A DNA stretch of 64,000 nt from Streptococcus mitis (lineage in GTDB: Bacteria > Bacillota > Bacilli > Lactobacillales > Streptococcaceae), in contig NZ_KQ970263.1 in assembly GCF_001579045.1 (NCBI RefSeq), forward strand, positions 1 to 64,000. The letters run 5' to 3'. The notes beneath the pieces were generated by a model. That model saw only the letters and a program-made list of their open reading frames with translations. It searched no databases and was not told where the DNA came from. Position numbers and translations under genes: made by a program. Of the stretch, positions 48,439 to 58,069 are shown piece after piece. Position 1 is the stretch's first letter, and each line of letters starts with the position of its first letter.

Positions 48439-48726
48439 TTAGCTTCTGAAAATTGAAACATTGTTTTTTTCTTCCTCTTCGTCTTCTTTTCTTTTATTTT
48501 CTTTATAATCGTTCAGCATTTCAAAACCTTTATCAAAAGCAAAAAAACCTAAACCTAAAGAAAACGGCGCTCCGACTATTTCTATAACTTTTGCTCACCT
48601 TGGCCCAAAATCTTCTGAAAAATAAGCAAGCGCCCCGACGGCTACAACTGCTAAAATTAAAAAATATGCTCCAAAATCTGCACTTTCTGTTACTCTAGCT
48701 TTTTCTGTTCTACTATTCTTACTCAT
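48439..48726 (-). pseudogene. Small membrane protein gene interrupted by an in-frame TGA
   Basis: ATG 48726 opens MSKNSRTEKARVTESADFGA, YFLILAVVAVGALAYFSEDF, GPR, then TGA (48595-48597), and the same frame continues AKVIEIVGAPFSLGLGFFAF, DKGFEMLNDYKENKRKEDEE to a stop at 48439. Read through, it would be a 95-residue two-helix protein with an acidic tail. A single base change explains it. It is the first gene after BlpR box 3. Confidence 0.65.
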
Positions 48727-48863
48727 GATAATTTTCCCTTCATTTTCGATTTTCTACTTCAGCTAATACTAACTATTTACCATGCTTTTTTACCTATGCA
48801 TTAACTACTATTTAATCCTATAAGAGTTGGTATTCCACTTTCGGCTACAACCTTAACAAGGTT

Positions 48864-48929
48864 AGTATACCACTATTCTTTGAAATTTTCCATCCAAATC
48901 ATAAATAGTCATCAAAACATCTTGAGGCG
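48864..48929 (-). promoter_or_regulatory. BlpR box 3 and promoter
   Basis: CGCCTCAAGATG ... ATGACTATTTATGATTTG (48895-48929) with TATACT (48864-48869) 26 nt on. The first half-site is more diverged (GCCTCAAG) than in the other boxes. In 48727-49113 I see no other gene. Confidence 0.8.
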
Positions 48930-48941
48930 TTAAAATAATCG

Positions 48942-48974
48942 AAAAAGAAAGTATTTCGGAAATACTTTACCTTT
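48942..48974 (-). terminator. Terminator beyond the wall-anchored thioredoxin gene
   Basis: AAAGTATTTC and GAAATACTTT pair closely on the minus strand, then CTTTTTC follows. It stands next to BlpR box 3, as in the other cassettes. Confidence 0.65.
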
Positions 48975-49113
48975 TACCATTCATTTCATATACAATTATA
49001 ATCTTTTATATATAAAATAAATACACCTATTTTCTCACTCTTGTCTATAGGCAAATGTTAGCTATATGTTATTACAAACAAATAATATCATTGCCCCTGT
49101 TTACTATCTATTT

Positions 49114-50163
<1,050 letters not shown>

Positions 50164-50180
50164 TTACATTTGTTATCTTT

Positions 50181-50246
50181 ATCTTACCTTATTTAAGATT
50201 ACAAATTCATATAAATCTTAAATGGTCATCGAAACATCTTGAATTG
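50181..50246 (-). promoter_or_regulatory. BlpR box 4 and promoter
   Basis: CAATTCAAGATG ... ATGACCATTTAAGATTTA (50212-50246), then TAAGAT (50181-50186) 26 nt on. It drives the wall-anchored thioredoxin-like gene. Confidence 0.8.
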
Positions 50247-50262
50247 CAAAAAAATTCATTAT

Positions 50263-50297
50263 AAAAGGGTAAGTATTTCGAAAACACTTATCCCTTT
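50263..50297 (-). terminator. Terminator abutting BlpR box 4
   Basis: AAGGGATAAGTGTTTTC and GAAATACTTACCCTT form an imperfect stem on the minus strand, followed by TTAT. It closes the cassette containing the truncated immunity gene. Confidence 0.6.
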
Positions 50298-50312
50298 ATA
50301 CTTCATTAAGCT

Positions 50313-50590
50313 CTACTTTTTATAATACTTCAAGCCCCACATAAGCAGAAGCATGATAAGCAAGCAGAGAATGTCACCAATATAAGCGATTAATTGTTGG
50401 TATAATTTTCCTGCTGTGATACTTCTATACAAACAAATAATAGACATCAATCCTGTCAAGCCGATGAATATAAGTTGATTGGTTCTAGGACTAACCAAAT
50501 CATCATCTTCAAACTCTCTTATCCTAACAGTAACTAAGATAAAAACCAAGTTGATAATCACTCAAAGAAATTGGATGACAATATCGGCAT
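50313..50590 (-). pseudogene. Truncated second copy of the 134-aa immunity-like gene
   Basis: The frame reads VIINLVFILVTV, RIREFEDDDLVSPRTNQL, then IGLTGLMSIICLYRS and ends LIMLLLMWGLKYYKK, matching the C-terminal two thirds of 46769-47173, with four residues (LTREM region) deleted. Its 5' part is replaced by an IS1380-like fragment and a stop separates the two. Confidence 0.8.
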
Positions 50591-50777
50591 CCAAATAGTG
50601 ATAATAGCATCGTTTATTATCGGTCACAAGGTGTTTTGAAATAATTTCTTTTAGATTCAACTTTGTGAAGAGTTCTTTGAAGAGCAGAAGACCAGCTTGA
50701 TTGGTCAGATTTCCACCATCGAAAGAAAAGTGTGATAAAGTATTGTTTTTCGTAGACTTATTTGATATACTGTGCAT
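50571..50777 (-). pseudogene. N-terminal fragment of an IS1380-type transposase
   Basis: Reads MHSISNKSTKNNTLSHFSFD, GGNLTNQAGLLLFKELFTKL, NLKEIISKHLVTDNKRCYYH, YLDADIVIQFL and stops at the junction with the immunity gene copy. The FDGGxLTxxxGLLLFKE start is typical of IS1380 transposases. The rest of the element is missing. It overlaps the neighbouring pseudogene by a few bases because the join lies inside a shared QFL-like stretch. Confidence 0.7.
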
Positions 50778-50870
50778 TGAAGTTTCCTTTGTTTTTATTT
50801 TTTGCACTTATATCATAAAGGAGAAACTCCTTTTTATCCAGTAAAAACAGCACCCAATAGGGGAAAAGAG

Positions 50871-50917
50871 AAAAGCATCTAGAATCCTTGGTTTCATATC
50901 GATTCTGGATGCTTTTT
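50871..50917. terminator. Terminator after the blp peptide operon
   Basis: GCATCTAGAATC and GATTCTGGATGC form a 12-bp stem (one G-U) with a 14-base loop, with T-runs on both sides, so it can act from either direction. Confidence 0.75.
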
Positions 50918-50945
50918 TGTGTTATTTATGAATAATCGGGTTTCT

Positions 50946-51173
50946 CTAATGTGGCCATAAAAACGAAGCTGCCGCTCCACCTGCTGCGCAAATCAAATAA
51001 ATCTGAGGAGTTGGGAAAGGGATTGTCTCCATACAAAGCGAAATCCCCTCAACTGCACCGCCTACTCCACTTAAAAATCTGTCTGCAAGTTGTTTATCAC
51101 CAGCTGTTATCGTTGTTAGTTTTTCATCAGGTAAAATGATGAAATTATTTACTGATTGTTCCATTATTTTCAC
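50946..51173 (-). CDS. Bacteriocin-like peptide with an atypical Ala-Gly leader end
   Basis: 72-75 residues. From ATG 51164 the leader-like part is MEQSVNNFIILPDEKLTTIT ending AG rather than GG, then DKQLADRFLSGVGGAVEGIS, LCMETIPFPTPQIYLICAAG, GAAASFLWPH: a glycine/alanine-rich, two-cysteine mature part as in class II bacteriocins. The GTG at 51173 overlaps the stop of the upstream membrane gene (GTGA), so either start is possible. Last gene of the box 5 cassette. Confidence 0.6.
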   Translation of the reverse strand: MKIMEQSVNNFIILPDEKLTTITAGDKQLADRFLSGVGGAVEGISLCMETIPFPTPQIYLICAAGGAAASFLWPH

Positions 51174-51544
51174 ACTTTCTTTGTTAAATTAATTTGGCTA
51201 GTAGATAAAAGATAGATTAAAACATTAAAAATAATGAAAACATGGCCATAGAATAAAATCATCTTCGCATCCAAACCAAGATAAAGTTTGAAAATCAAAA
51301 AGATGAGCAAAAGGATTTGAAACCATACCGTTTTTCCAAAAATAAATTTAAAGCGATTTTGAATGTCTGCTTCCTTGATTTTTACCGCCAAACCTTTATT
51401 AGTAAGAAGGAAAACTCCTGCTTCAAACAAGCCACTGTAGAGAACAAGCCACCCAATCGATACATTAGAGATTTTCAAAAATGTCCCTAAAAGAATATCC
51501 AACGTACTACTCAAGAAAATAACAAGAAATAACCTGTATCTCAT
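51170..51544 (-). CDS. Bacteriocin immunity-like membrane protein
   Basis: 124 residues with four hydrophobic helices (LFLVIFLSSTLDILLGTFL, WLVLYSGLFEAGVFLLT, VWFQILLLIFLIFKLYLGL, MILFYGHVFIIFNVLIYLLS). ATG 51544 lies eight bases after AAAGGAGG; the three-codon upstream extension starts inside that site. It is placed between two bacteriocin-like peptide genes. Confidence 0.7.
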   Translation of the reverse strand: MRYRLFLVIFLSSTLDILLGTFLKISNVSIGWLVLYSGLFEAGVFLLTNKGLAVKIKEADIQNRFKFIFGKTVWFQILLLIFLIFKLYLGLDAKMILFYGHVFIIFNVLIYLLSTSQINLTKKV

Positions 51545-51684
51545 ATAAATCACCTCCTTTTACTACTATAGTAAATTGAATCTAGCATCGCACAATGTCG
51601 TTTTTAAAGCATTTTTAGAAATTGCTTTAAATCTCTTAATCAATTTGTTACTATTATATTTTAATCTGCTATATCCCTAAAAAT

Positions 51685-51912
51685 TTAACTTGCCCTCAAA
51701 GCTCCCCAAACTGCTGTACAGAACTGTGCTCCTAAAATCCCTCCAGCAAAAGTTCCCACAACTGGGATAACACTCCCCAGAGCTGCACCTCCTATTGTAC
51801 AAATTCCCAATGCTTGAACAACTTCTCCAGCCCCTACTTCATCTCCACCTTCAACGCAAGCAAGCATTTCATTATCCATAACAGAAAATTGTGACATTGT
51901 TTTTGTATTCAT
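51685..51912 (-). CDS. Blp class II bacteriocin precursor
   Basis: 75 residues with the canonical leader MNTKTMSQFSVMDNEMLACV then EGG (cleavage after residue 23) and a 52-residue hydrophobic, glycine-rich core (DEVGAGEVVQALGICTIGGA, ALGSVIPVVGTFAGGILGAQ, FCTAVWGALRAS) containing GxxxG motifs. This is the pattern of two-peptide Blp pneumocins such as BlpI/J/K types. BlpA should remove the leader during export. It follows BlpR box 5 and an AGGAGG site. Confidence 0.92.
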   Translation of the reverse strand: MNTKTMSQFSVMDNEMLACVEGGDEVGAGEVVQALGICTIGGAALGSVIPVVGTFAGGILGAQFCTAVWGALRAS

Positions 51913-51968
51913 GATGAATACCTCCTTTTTATTTTTAATTTTTGTCTTGTTGCAACCTTGACAAGTTT

Positions 51969-52034
51969 AGTATATCACCGTTTATTAATTTTTTTCATCC
52001 AAATCTTGAATTGTCATCGAAACGTCTTAAATTA
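51969..52034 (-). promoter_or_regulatory. BlpR box 5 and promoter (bacteriocin operon)
   Basis: TAATTTAAGACG ... ATGACAATTCAAGATTTG (52000-52034) then TATACT (51969-51974) at 26 nt. Divergent from box 6, which serves blpA. Confidence 0.85.
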
Positions 52035-52095
52035 GCTTTTTTATTTAAAACCACCTCTAAATTTTTTTTAAAGATAATTTCTAATCACTTTTTTA

Positions 52096-52161
52096 CCATT
52101 CAGGAAGTTTCAATGACTATTCAAGATTTCATAAAATATGAACCTATTTTTATGACATAAT
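52096..52161 (+). promoter_or_regulatory. BlpR box 6 and promoter (blpABC)
   Basis: CCATTCAGGAAG ... ATGACTATTCAAGATTTC (52096-52130), then CATAAT (52156-52161) at the same 26 nt. It drives blpA-blpB-blpC and gives positive feedback through BlpC. Confidence 0.85.
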
Positions 52162-52192
52162 ATACCTATCTACTATATGAAAGGAATTGCCA

Positions 52193-54346
52193 ATGACTTC
52201 TTATAAACGTACATTTGTTCCTCAAATAGATGCTAGAGACTGCGGTGTTGCTGCCTTAGCCTCGATTGCTAAATTCTATGGTTCAGATTTTTCTCTAGCT
52301 CACTTGAGAGAACTTGCAAAGACCAATAAAGAAGGAACGACTGCTCTTGGCATTGTAAAAGCCGCTGATGAAATGGGCTTTGAAACAAGACCTGTTCAAG
52401 CAGATAAAACGCTATTTGACATGAGTGATGTCCCCTATCCATTTATCGTTCACGTTAACAAAGAAGGAAAACTCCAACATTACTATGTTGTCTATCAAAC
52501 AAAGAAAGACTATCTGGTTATTGGTGATCCTGACCCTTCTGTAAAAATCACCAAAATGTCAAAAGAACGCTTTTTCTCTGAATGGACTGGAGTAGCTATT
52601 TTTCTAGCTCCCAAACCTAGCTATCAACCCCATAAAGATAAAAAGAATGGTCTACTAAGCTTCCTTCCTCTGATTTTCAAACAAAAATCTCTCATTGCTT
52701 ACATTGTTCTCTCAAGCTTATTGGTCACGATTATCAATATAGGTGGTTCTTATTATCTTCAAGGAATCTTGGATGAATACATCCCAAATCAGATGAAATC
52801 AACTTTAGGAATCATCTCAGTTGGTCTGGTTATTACCTATATCCTCCAACAAGTCATGGGTTTCTCCAGAGATTATCTCCTAACTGTTCTGAGTCAGAGA
52901 TTAAGTATTGATGTGATTTTATCCTATATTCGCCATATTTTTGAACTTCCTATGTCTTTCTTTGCAACACGTCGTACAGGAGAAATCATTTCACGGTTCA
53001 CAGATGCTAACTCTATTATAGATGCCTTGGCCTCTACCATTCTTTCTCTTTTTCTGGATGTTTCTATTCTGATTCTTGTAGGAGGCGTCTTACTGGCACA
53101 AAACCCTAATCTCTTCCTTCTTTCTCTTATTTCTATTCCTATATACATGTTCATCATCTTTTCTTTTATGAAGCCTTTCGAAAAAATGAACCATGATGTC
53201 ATGCAAAGTAATTCTATGGTTAGCTCTGCCATTATCGAAGATATCAACGGGATTGAAACTATAAAGTCGCTCACGAGTGAAGAAAATCGCTATCAAAATA
53301 TAGACAGCGAATTTGTAGATTATTTGGAAAAATCCTTTAAGCTCAGTAAATATTCTATTTTACAAACGAGTTTAAAGCAGGGAACAAAATTAGTTCTGAA
53401 TATCCTTATCCTATGGTTTGGCGCTCAATTAGTCATGTCAAGTAAAATTTCTATCGGTCAGCTGATTACCTTTAACACACTTCTTTCTTACTTTACAACT
53501 CCTATGGAAAATATTATCAACCTCCAAACCAAACTCCAATCTGCGAAGGTCGCTAATAACCGTTTGAACGAAGTCTATCTAGTCGAATCTGAATTTCAAG
53601 TTCAAGAAAACCCTGTTCATTCACATTTTTTGATGGGCGATATTGAATTTGATGACCTTTCTTATAAGTATGGTTTTGGACGAGATACCTTAACAGATAT
53701 TAATCTCACGATTAAACAAGGAGATAAGGTTAGCCTAGTTGGAGTTAGTGGTTCTGGTAAAACAACTTTAGCCAAAATGATTGTCAATTTCTTTGAACCC
53801 TACAAAGGACATATTTCCATCAATCATCAGGATATTAAAAACATTGATAAAAAAGTCTTGCGCCGTCATATTAATTACCTACCCCAACAAGCCTATATCT
53901 TTAATGGATCTATATTGGAAAATTTAACCTTGGGCGGTAATAATACGATTAGCCAAGAAGATATTCTAAGAGCTTGTGAATTAGCTGAAATCCGTCAAGA
54001 CATTGAAAGAATGCCTATGGGCTATCAAACTCAGCTCTCTGATGGAGCTGGTCTATCAGGAGGACAAAAGCAACGAATAGCCCTCGCTCGTGCTCTTTTA
54101 ACTAAATCTCCTGTTTTAATACTAGATGAAGCTACTAGCGGTCTTGATGTCTTGACTGAGAAAAAAGTTATAGATAATCTTATGTCCCTAACTGATAAAA
54201 CCATTCTCTTTGTAGCCCATCGTCTCAGTATAGCCGAACGAACCAACCGTGTCATTGTTCTTGACCAGGGGAAAATCATTGAAGTTGGTAGTCACCAAGA
54301 GTTAATGCAGGCGCAAGGTTTCTACCATCATCTATTCAATAAATAA
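52193..54346 (+). CDS. blpA: Bacteriocin/pheromone ABC transporter with peptidase domain BlpA
   Basis: 717 residues, full length. The N-terminal C39 peptidase domain has Cys17 (DARDCGVAAL), His96 (LQHYYVVY) and Asp112 (IGDPDPS); six membrane helices follow (about 160-440), then the ATPase domain with GVSGSGKTT, LSGGQKQRIALARALL and LILDEATSGLD. It cleaves double-glycine leaders while exporting BlpC and the bacteriocins. It is very like ComA. ATG 52193 follows AAAGGA; the two preceding codons start with TTG. Many pneumococci carry a broken blpA; this one is open throughout. Confidence 0.96.
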   Translation: MTSYKRTFVPQIDARDCGVAALASIAKFYGSDFSLAHLRELAKTNKEGTTALGIVKAADEMGFETRPVQADKTLFDMSDVPYPFIVHVNKEGKLQHYYVVYQTKKDYLVIGDPDPSVKITKMSKERFFSEWTGVAIFLAPKPSYQPHKDKKNGLLSFLPLIFKQKSLIAYIVLSSLLVTIINIGGSYYLQGILDEYIPNQMKSTLGIISVGLVITYILQQVMGFSRDYLLTVLSQRLSIDVILSYIRHIFELPMSFFATRRTGEIISRFTDANSIIDALASTILSLFLDVSILILVGGVLLAQNPNLFLLSLISIPIYMFIIFSFMKPFEKMNHDVMQSNSMVSSAIIEDINGIETIKSLTSEENRYQNIDSEFVDYLEKSFKLSKYSILQTSLKQGTKLVLNILILWFGAQLVMSSKISIGQLITFNTLLSYFTTPMENIINLQTKLQSAKVANNRLNEVYLVESEFQVQENPVHSHFLMGDIEFDDLSYKYGFGRDTLTDINLTIKQGDKVSLVGVSGSGKTTLAKMIVNFFEPYKGHISINHQDIKNIDKKVLRRHINYLPQQAYIFNGSILENLTLGGNNTISQEDILRACELAEIRQDIERMPMGYQTQLSDGAGLSGGQKQRIALARALLTKSPVLILDEATSGLDVLTEKKVIDNLMSLTDKTILFVAHRLSIAERTNRVIVLDQGKIIEVGSHQELMQAQGFYHHLFNK

Positions 54347-54356
54347 GGAGAATGTC

Positions 54357-55718
54357 ATGAATCCTAATCTTTTTAGAAGCGTCGAGTTTTATCAGAGACG
54401 TTACCATAACTATGCGACAGTATTAATCATACCTCTTTCATTACTGTTTACTTTCATCTTGATTTTCTCCCTCGTTGCCACAAAAGAAATTACTGTCACT
54501 TCCCAAGGAGAAATCACCCCTACAAGTGTCATTGCATCCATTCAGTCAACCAGTGATAATCCTATCCTTGCTAATCATTTAGTGGCAAATCAAGTAGTTG
54601 AAAAAGGTGACTTACTCATCAAATACTCTGAAACAATAGAAGAAAGTCAGAAAACTGCCTTAGAAACTCAATTACAAAGACTTGAGAAGCAAAAAGAAGG
54701 ACTTGGAATTTTGAAGCAAAGCTTAGAAACAGCGACTGATCTTTTTTCTGGCGAGGATGAATTTGGCTACCATAATACCTTTATGAATTTTACTAAACAA
54801 GCTCATGATATTGAACTGGGTATCACAAAGACTAACACTGAGGTTTCAAATCAAGCTAATCTTGCCAATAGCAGTTCATCAGCCATCGAACAAGAAATTA
54901 CAAAAGTTCAACAACAAATTGGAGAATATCAAGAGTTGAGAGATGCTATCATAAATAAAAGGGCTCGCTTACCAACTGGCAATCCACACCAGTCAATTTT
55001 GAATCGTTATCTTGTAGCCTCACAAGGACAAACACAAGGAACTGCAGAGGAGCCGTTTTTATCTCAAATTAATCAAAACGTTGCAAGTCTTGAATCATCT
55101 ATCGCAAGCCTCAAAATTCAGCAAGCTGGTATCGGAAGTGTAGCAACTTATGATAATAGTTTAGCAACCAAAATTGAAGTACTCCGCACTCAGTTTTTAC
55201 AAACAGCTTCTCAGCAACAACTAACCGTGGAAAATCAATTAACAGAATTAAAAGTACAACTAGATCAAGCAACACAGCGTTTGGAAAACAATACCTTAAC
55301 CGCCCCAAGTAAAGGTATCGTTCATCTGAACAGCGAATTTGAAGGTAAAAATAGAATTCCAACTGGTACAGAAATTGCTCAAATATTCCCTATCATCACA
55401 GATACAAGAGAAGTACTAATCACTTACTACGTATCTTCTGACTATCTACCTCTACTGGATAAAGGACAAACTGTAAGATTAAAACTGGAGAAGATTGGAA
55501 ATCACGGCATTACCATCATCGGTCAACTTCAGACAATTGATCAAACTCCTACCAGAACAGAGCAAGGAAATCTCTTTAAATTAACCGCTCTTGCAAAACT
55601 ATCTAATGAGGATAGTAAACTCATCCAATACGGCTTACAAGGTCGCGTCACTAGTGTAACTGCAAAGAAAACATATTTTGATTATTTCAAAGATAAAATT
55701 TTAACCCATTCTGATTAA
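54357..55718 (+). CDS. blpB: Bacteriocin secretion accessory protein BlpB (HlyD-like)
   Basis: A 453-residue membrane-fusion type protein: one N-terminal membrane anchor (YATVLIIPLSLLFTFILIFS), a short lipoyl-like half (VATKEITVTSQGEITP), a long coiled-coil arm (about 95-310, LEKQKEGLGILKQSLETATD ... ENQLTELKVQLDQATQRLEN) and the second half with LTAPSKGIVHLNSEFEGKN. It works with BlpA as the ComB-like partner. It lies ten bases downstream of blpA. Confidence 0.95.
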   Translation: MNPNLFRSVEFYQRRYHNYATVLIIPLSLLFTFILIFSLVATKEITVTSQGEITPTSVIASIQSTSDNPILANHLVANQVVEKGDLLIKYSETIEESQKTALETQLQRLEKQKEGLGILKQSLETATDLFSGEDEFGYHNTFMNFTKQAHDIELGITKTNTEVSNQANLANSSSSAIEQEITKVQQQIGEYQELRDAIINKRARLPTGNPHQSILNRYLVASQGQTQGTAEEPFLSQINQNVASLESSIASLKIQQAGIGSVATYDNSLATKIEVLRTQFLQTASQQQLTVENQLTELKVQLDQATQRLENNTLTAPSKGIVHLNSEFEGKNRIPTGTEIAQIFPIITDTREVLITYYVSSDYLPLLDKGQTVRLKLEKIGNHGITIIGQLQTIDQTPTRTEQGNLFKLTALAKLSNEDSKLIQYGLQGRVTSVTAKKTYFDYFKDKILTHSD

Positions 55719-55774
55719 TTTTCAGATAACACTCTATAACTATTTATTATCTTATCAAAAAGGAGAATTGTAAC

Positions 55775-55930
55775 ATGGATAAGAAGCAAAACCTAACTTC
55801 ATTTCAAGAACTAACAACTACCGAACTCAACCAAATTACAGGTGGAGGATGGTGGGAAGATATCTTATACGACCTTAATATAATTAAGCATAACAATACG
55901 AAAGGACTTCATCATCCAATACAACTATAA
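55775..55930 (+). CDS. blpC: Pheromone precursor BlpC
   Basis: 51 residues: leader MDKKQNLTSFQELTTTELNQ then ITGG (24 residues), mature peptide of 27 residues GWWEDILYDLNIIKHNNTKG then LHHPIQL. The leader, GWWE start and PIQL end are those of BlpC; the middle differs from the BlpC types I remember, so it may define its own signalling group. AAGGAG precedes the ATG. Confidence 0.95.
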   Translation: MDKKQNLTSFQELTTTELNQITGGGWWEDILYDLNIIKHNNTKGLHHPIQL

Positions 55931-55932
55931 AA

Positions 55933-55971
55933 AATAAGACCGAGTAACAAGAACTCTCGGTCTTATTTTTT
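55933..55971. terminator. Bidirectional terminator between blpC and blpH
   Basis: AATAAGACCGAG and CTCGGTCTTATT form a perfect 12-bp stem with A- and T-runs on the two sides. Confidence 0.9.
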
Positions 55972-55973
55972 CA

Positions 55974-57314
55974 TCATTCTGTAGGTATCATAGTAAGCAC
56001 CTGACGAAAGACTTGATTTTGGCAGGTAGTATTTAAACTGGCATTGGGATAACTTTCCACAATCTTCATAACGGTATAGAGACCGACACCTCTCTCCTCC
56101 CCTTTAGAACTAACTCCAAAGGAGAAAATCTCAGAAATATCTATCCCCTCTTCTTTGATGGAATTTTCGATGATGAAGGTCTCCTGTGCTCCATTTTTTA
56201 AAAAGGCGATTGAAACATGAGGTTGACTAGCCTCTGCACTGGCTTCAATAGCGTTGTCACAAAGGATAGACACAATGGTTAGAAAGTCAAGCAAGCTCAT
56301 CCCCTCGACCTGAATCTCCTCAGGAACTTCGACATTAAATACAATGTTCTTATCTCTGGCTTTTAGAAATTTCCCTGCTAGAAGACTTTTGAGGGCACGG
56401 TCACGAACATTTACCAATCGTCCAAGGTCATATTTATTATCCTGCAATTTTTCACTAGAATCCTTTAAGACCGAATCGTAGACCTCTTTTATCTGCTCCA
56501 TATCCTCCTCTTCAATGCCCAGACGTAAGCTGGTCAAGAGGTTGGTGTAGTCATGGCGAAAGCTCCGTACTTCCTTGTAAAGTTCCTCTATCTGCCGACT
56601 ATAGCGTTCCATATCTCTATAGCGCAAGGCCTGCTCTTGGTCCAGTCTCTCACGGAGTTTGTCCTTCAAATAGGTATCCAATTTCTTGATAACCCCCATA
56701 AAAAAGAGGAGGTAAAAGACTAGGATGAGATGGCGAATAGTCTTTGATTGAATACCTTGCTCATATTCAAAGTAAGACAGAGTTTGTATCACCAAATAGT
56801 AAGCCCCCATTATCCAGTTAATTTTAGTCAGGGACTTTTGAAAGGCTTTATCTAGAATCTCCCTTCTCAAGCTAGTGAAATCATAGTCCAACCATTTCAA
56901 AAAGGCTAGAGAAATGAAGAAATTGAAAATTATTATACACAACCAAATCAAAGAGTAATCATCATGTACTTGCCCTTGTCCCAAAAATGGAAGCACAAAA
57001 TAAGAAAGACCTCTATAAAAGAGATTCACCAATATCATTGGAAAGAGACCATAAAAGAAAAGGAGTTTTTTAGGGATCCCTCTTAACAATAAGAAAGACA
57101 AGCCTATGCCGTACAAGGGAGTCGTGAAATAAGATAGGTAAGTATTTCCTACTATATGGCTAATCATTACAAAAACAAAGGCCAACAGTATCCTAAAAAG
57201 AAAGGCCTTAAAAATCCTCTCAAAAGTGAGACCAATTCCATCTACCTTAAAGAAAATGACAATTTCTAGCCCATTAGTAATAAGTATATATAATAATATC
57301 CAAGCAATATTCAT
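55974..57314 (-). CDS. blpH: Sensor histidine kinase BlpH
   Basis: 446 residues of the HPK10 type: six to seven membrane helices (about 1-220), a cytoplasmic coiled coil, the phospho-acceptor region EVRSFRHDYTNLLTSLRL and the ATPase motifs DNAIEAS and GVGLYTVMKIVE. It senses mature BlpC and phosphorylates BlpR. It lies 13 bases downstream of blpR. Confidence 0.95.
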   Translation of the reverse strand: MNIAWILLYILITNGLEIVIFFKVDGIGLTFERIFKAFLFRILLAFVFVMISHIVGNTYLSYFTTPLYGIGLSFLLLRGIPKKLLFFYGLFPMILVNLFYRGLSYFVLPFLGQGQVHDDYSLIWLCIIIFNFFISLAFLKWLDYDFTSLRREILDKAFQKSLTKINWIMGAYYLVIQTLSYFEYEQGIQSKTIRHLILVFYLLFFMGVIKKLDTYLKDKLRERLDQEQALRYRDMERYSRQIEELYKEVRSFRHDYTNLLTSLRLGIEEEDMEQIKEVYDSVLKDSSEKLQDNKYDLGRLVNVRDRALKSLLAGKFLKARDKNIVFNVEVPEEIQVEGMSLLDFLTIVSILCDNAIEASAEASQPHVSIAFLKNGAQETFIIENSIKEEGIDISEIFSFGVSSKGEERGVGLYTVMKIVESYPNASLNTTCQNQVFRQVLTMIPTE

Positions 57315-57327
57315 AAACTCTCCTAGC

Positions 57328-58065
57328 TCAGTGTAATTTATTGATGGCTTCAGACACTTCCCTGACCTTATAACGCGCGATCAGACAACTTCCACCATTG
57401 GGAAAGAAAAGGAGTTTTTCTTTCTTATCCAAATGCACCACATTTGCAGGATTGATGAGAAAGGAGCGGTGGCACTGCAAGAGACGGGGTTCCTGCTTAA
57501 AAACCTCCTCTAAACTCGCTGTAAATTCCAGCCTGTCTGTCTTGGTATAGAGAATAACACGATGGGCTCTGGGAGACGTTTCGAGATAGTAAACCTCTTT
57601 AAAAGGATACTGGAATTGGGCAAATTTTGATTTAAAGTAAAAGCAATCTTCCGCCAGACTTTTACTATCTTGACCATTGGCATAGAGAAGGGCTGTCTCA
57701 ATACGAGATTCAAACTCCTCTGCTGAAAGGGCCTTATCAATGTAGTCCAGAGCAGACACCTGATAGCGAAAGGACAGGGGCATAAACTCCGAGTGAGTCG
57801 TCACAAAGACAATCAGGGCATAGGGGTCTCGATCCCGAATCTTTCTAGCCACTTCCAGACCCTTCATCTCCTCATTTCGAATCTCAATATCCAAAAAGAA
57901 TAGCTGATGAGCTCCCTTCTCATGCACCTCTGCTAGCAGTTGATCTGGCTTGCCAAAGACCTCAAAAGAGCTAGGAATGATATGATGTTCCTTCAAAAGT
58001 TTCTCAATCGTCGTTTCAATCCTAGTCTGTTGGGAAAAATCATCTTCTAAAACAAATATTCTCAT
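57328..58065 (-). CDS. blpR: Response regulator BlpR (REC-LytTR)
   Basis: 245 residues: receiver domain with the phospho-Asp in HQLFFLDIEIRNEEMKGLEV and a LytTR DNA-binding domain (about 140-245: YYLETSPRAHRVILYTKTDR, LLQCHRSFLINPANVVHLD). It binds the direct-repeat boxes found throughout the locus. It sits four bases downstream of blpS. Confidence 0.95.
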   Translation of the reverse strand: MRIFVLEDDFSQQTRIETTIEKLLKEHHIIPSSFEVFGKPDQLLAEVHEKGAHQLFFLDIEIRNEEMKGLEVARKIRDRDPYALIVFVTTHSEFMPLSFRYQVSALDYIDKALSAEEFESRIETALLYANGQDSKSLAEDCFYFKSKFAQFQYPFKEVYYLETSPRAHRVILYTKTDRLEFTASLEEVFKQEPRLLQCHRSFLINPANVVHLDKKEKLLFFPNGGSCLIARYKVREVSEAINKLH

Positions 58066-58069
58066 CTTC

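Noticed and set aside
48439-48726. Selenocysteine reading of the in-frame TGA
   Set aside because: No selenocysteine insertion element or selA/selB context, and streptococci are not known to use it; a nonsense mutation is simpler.
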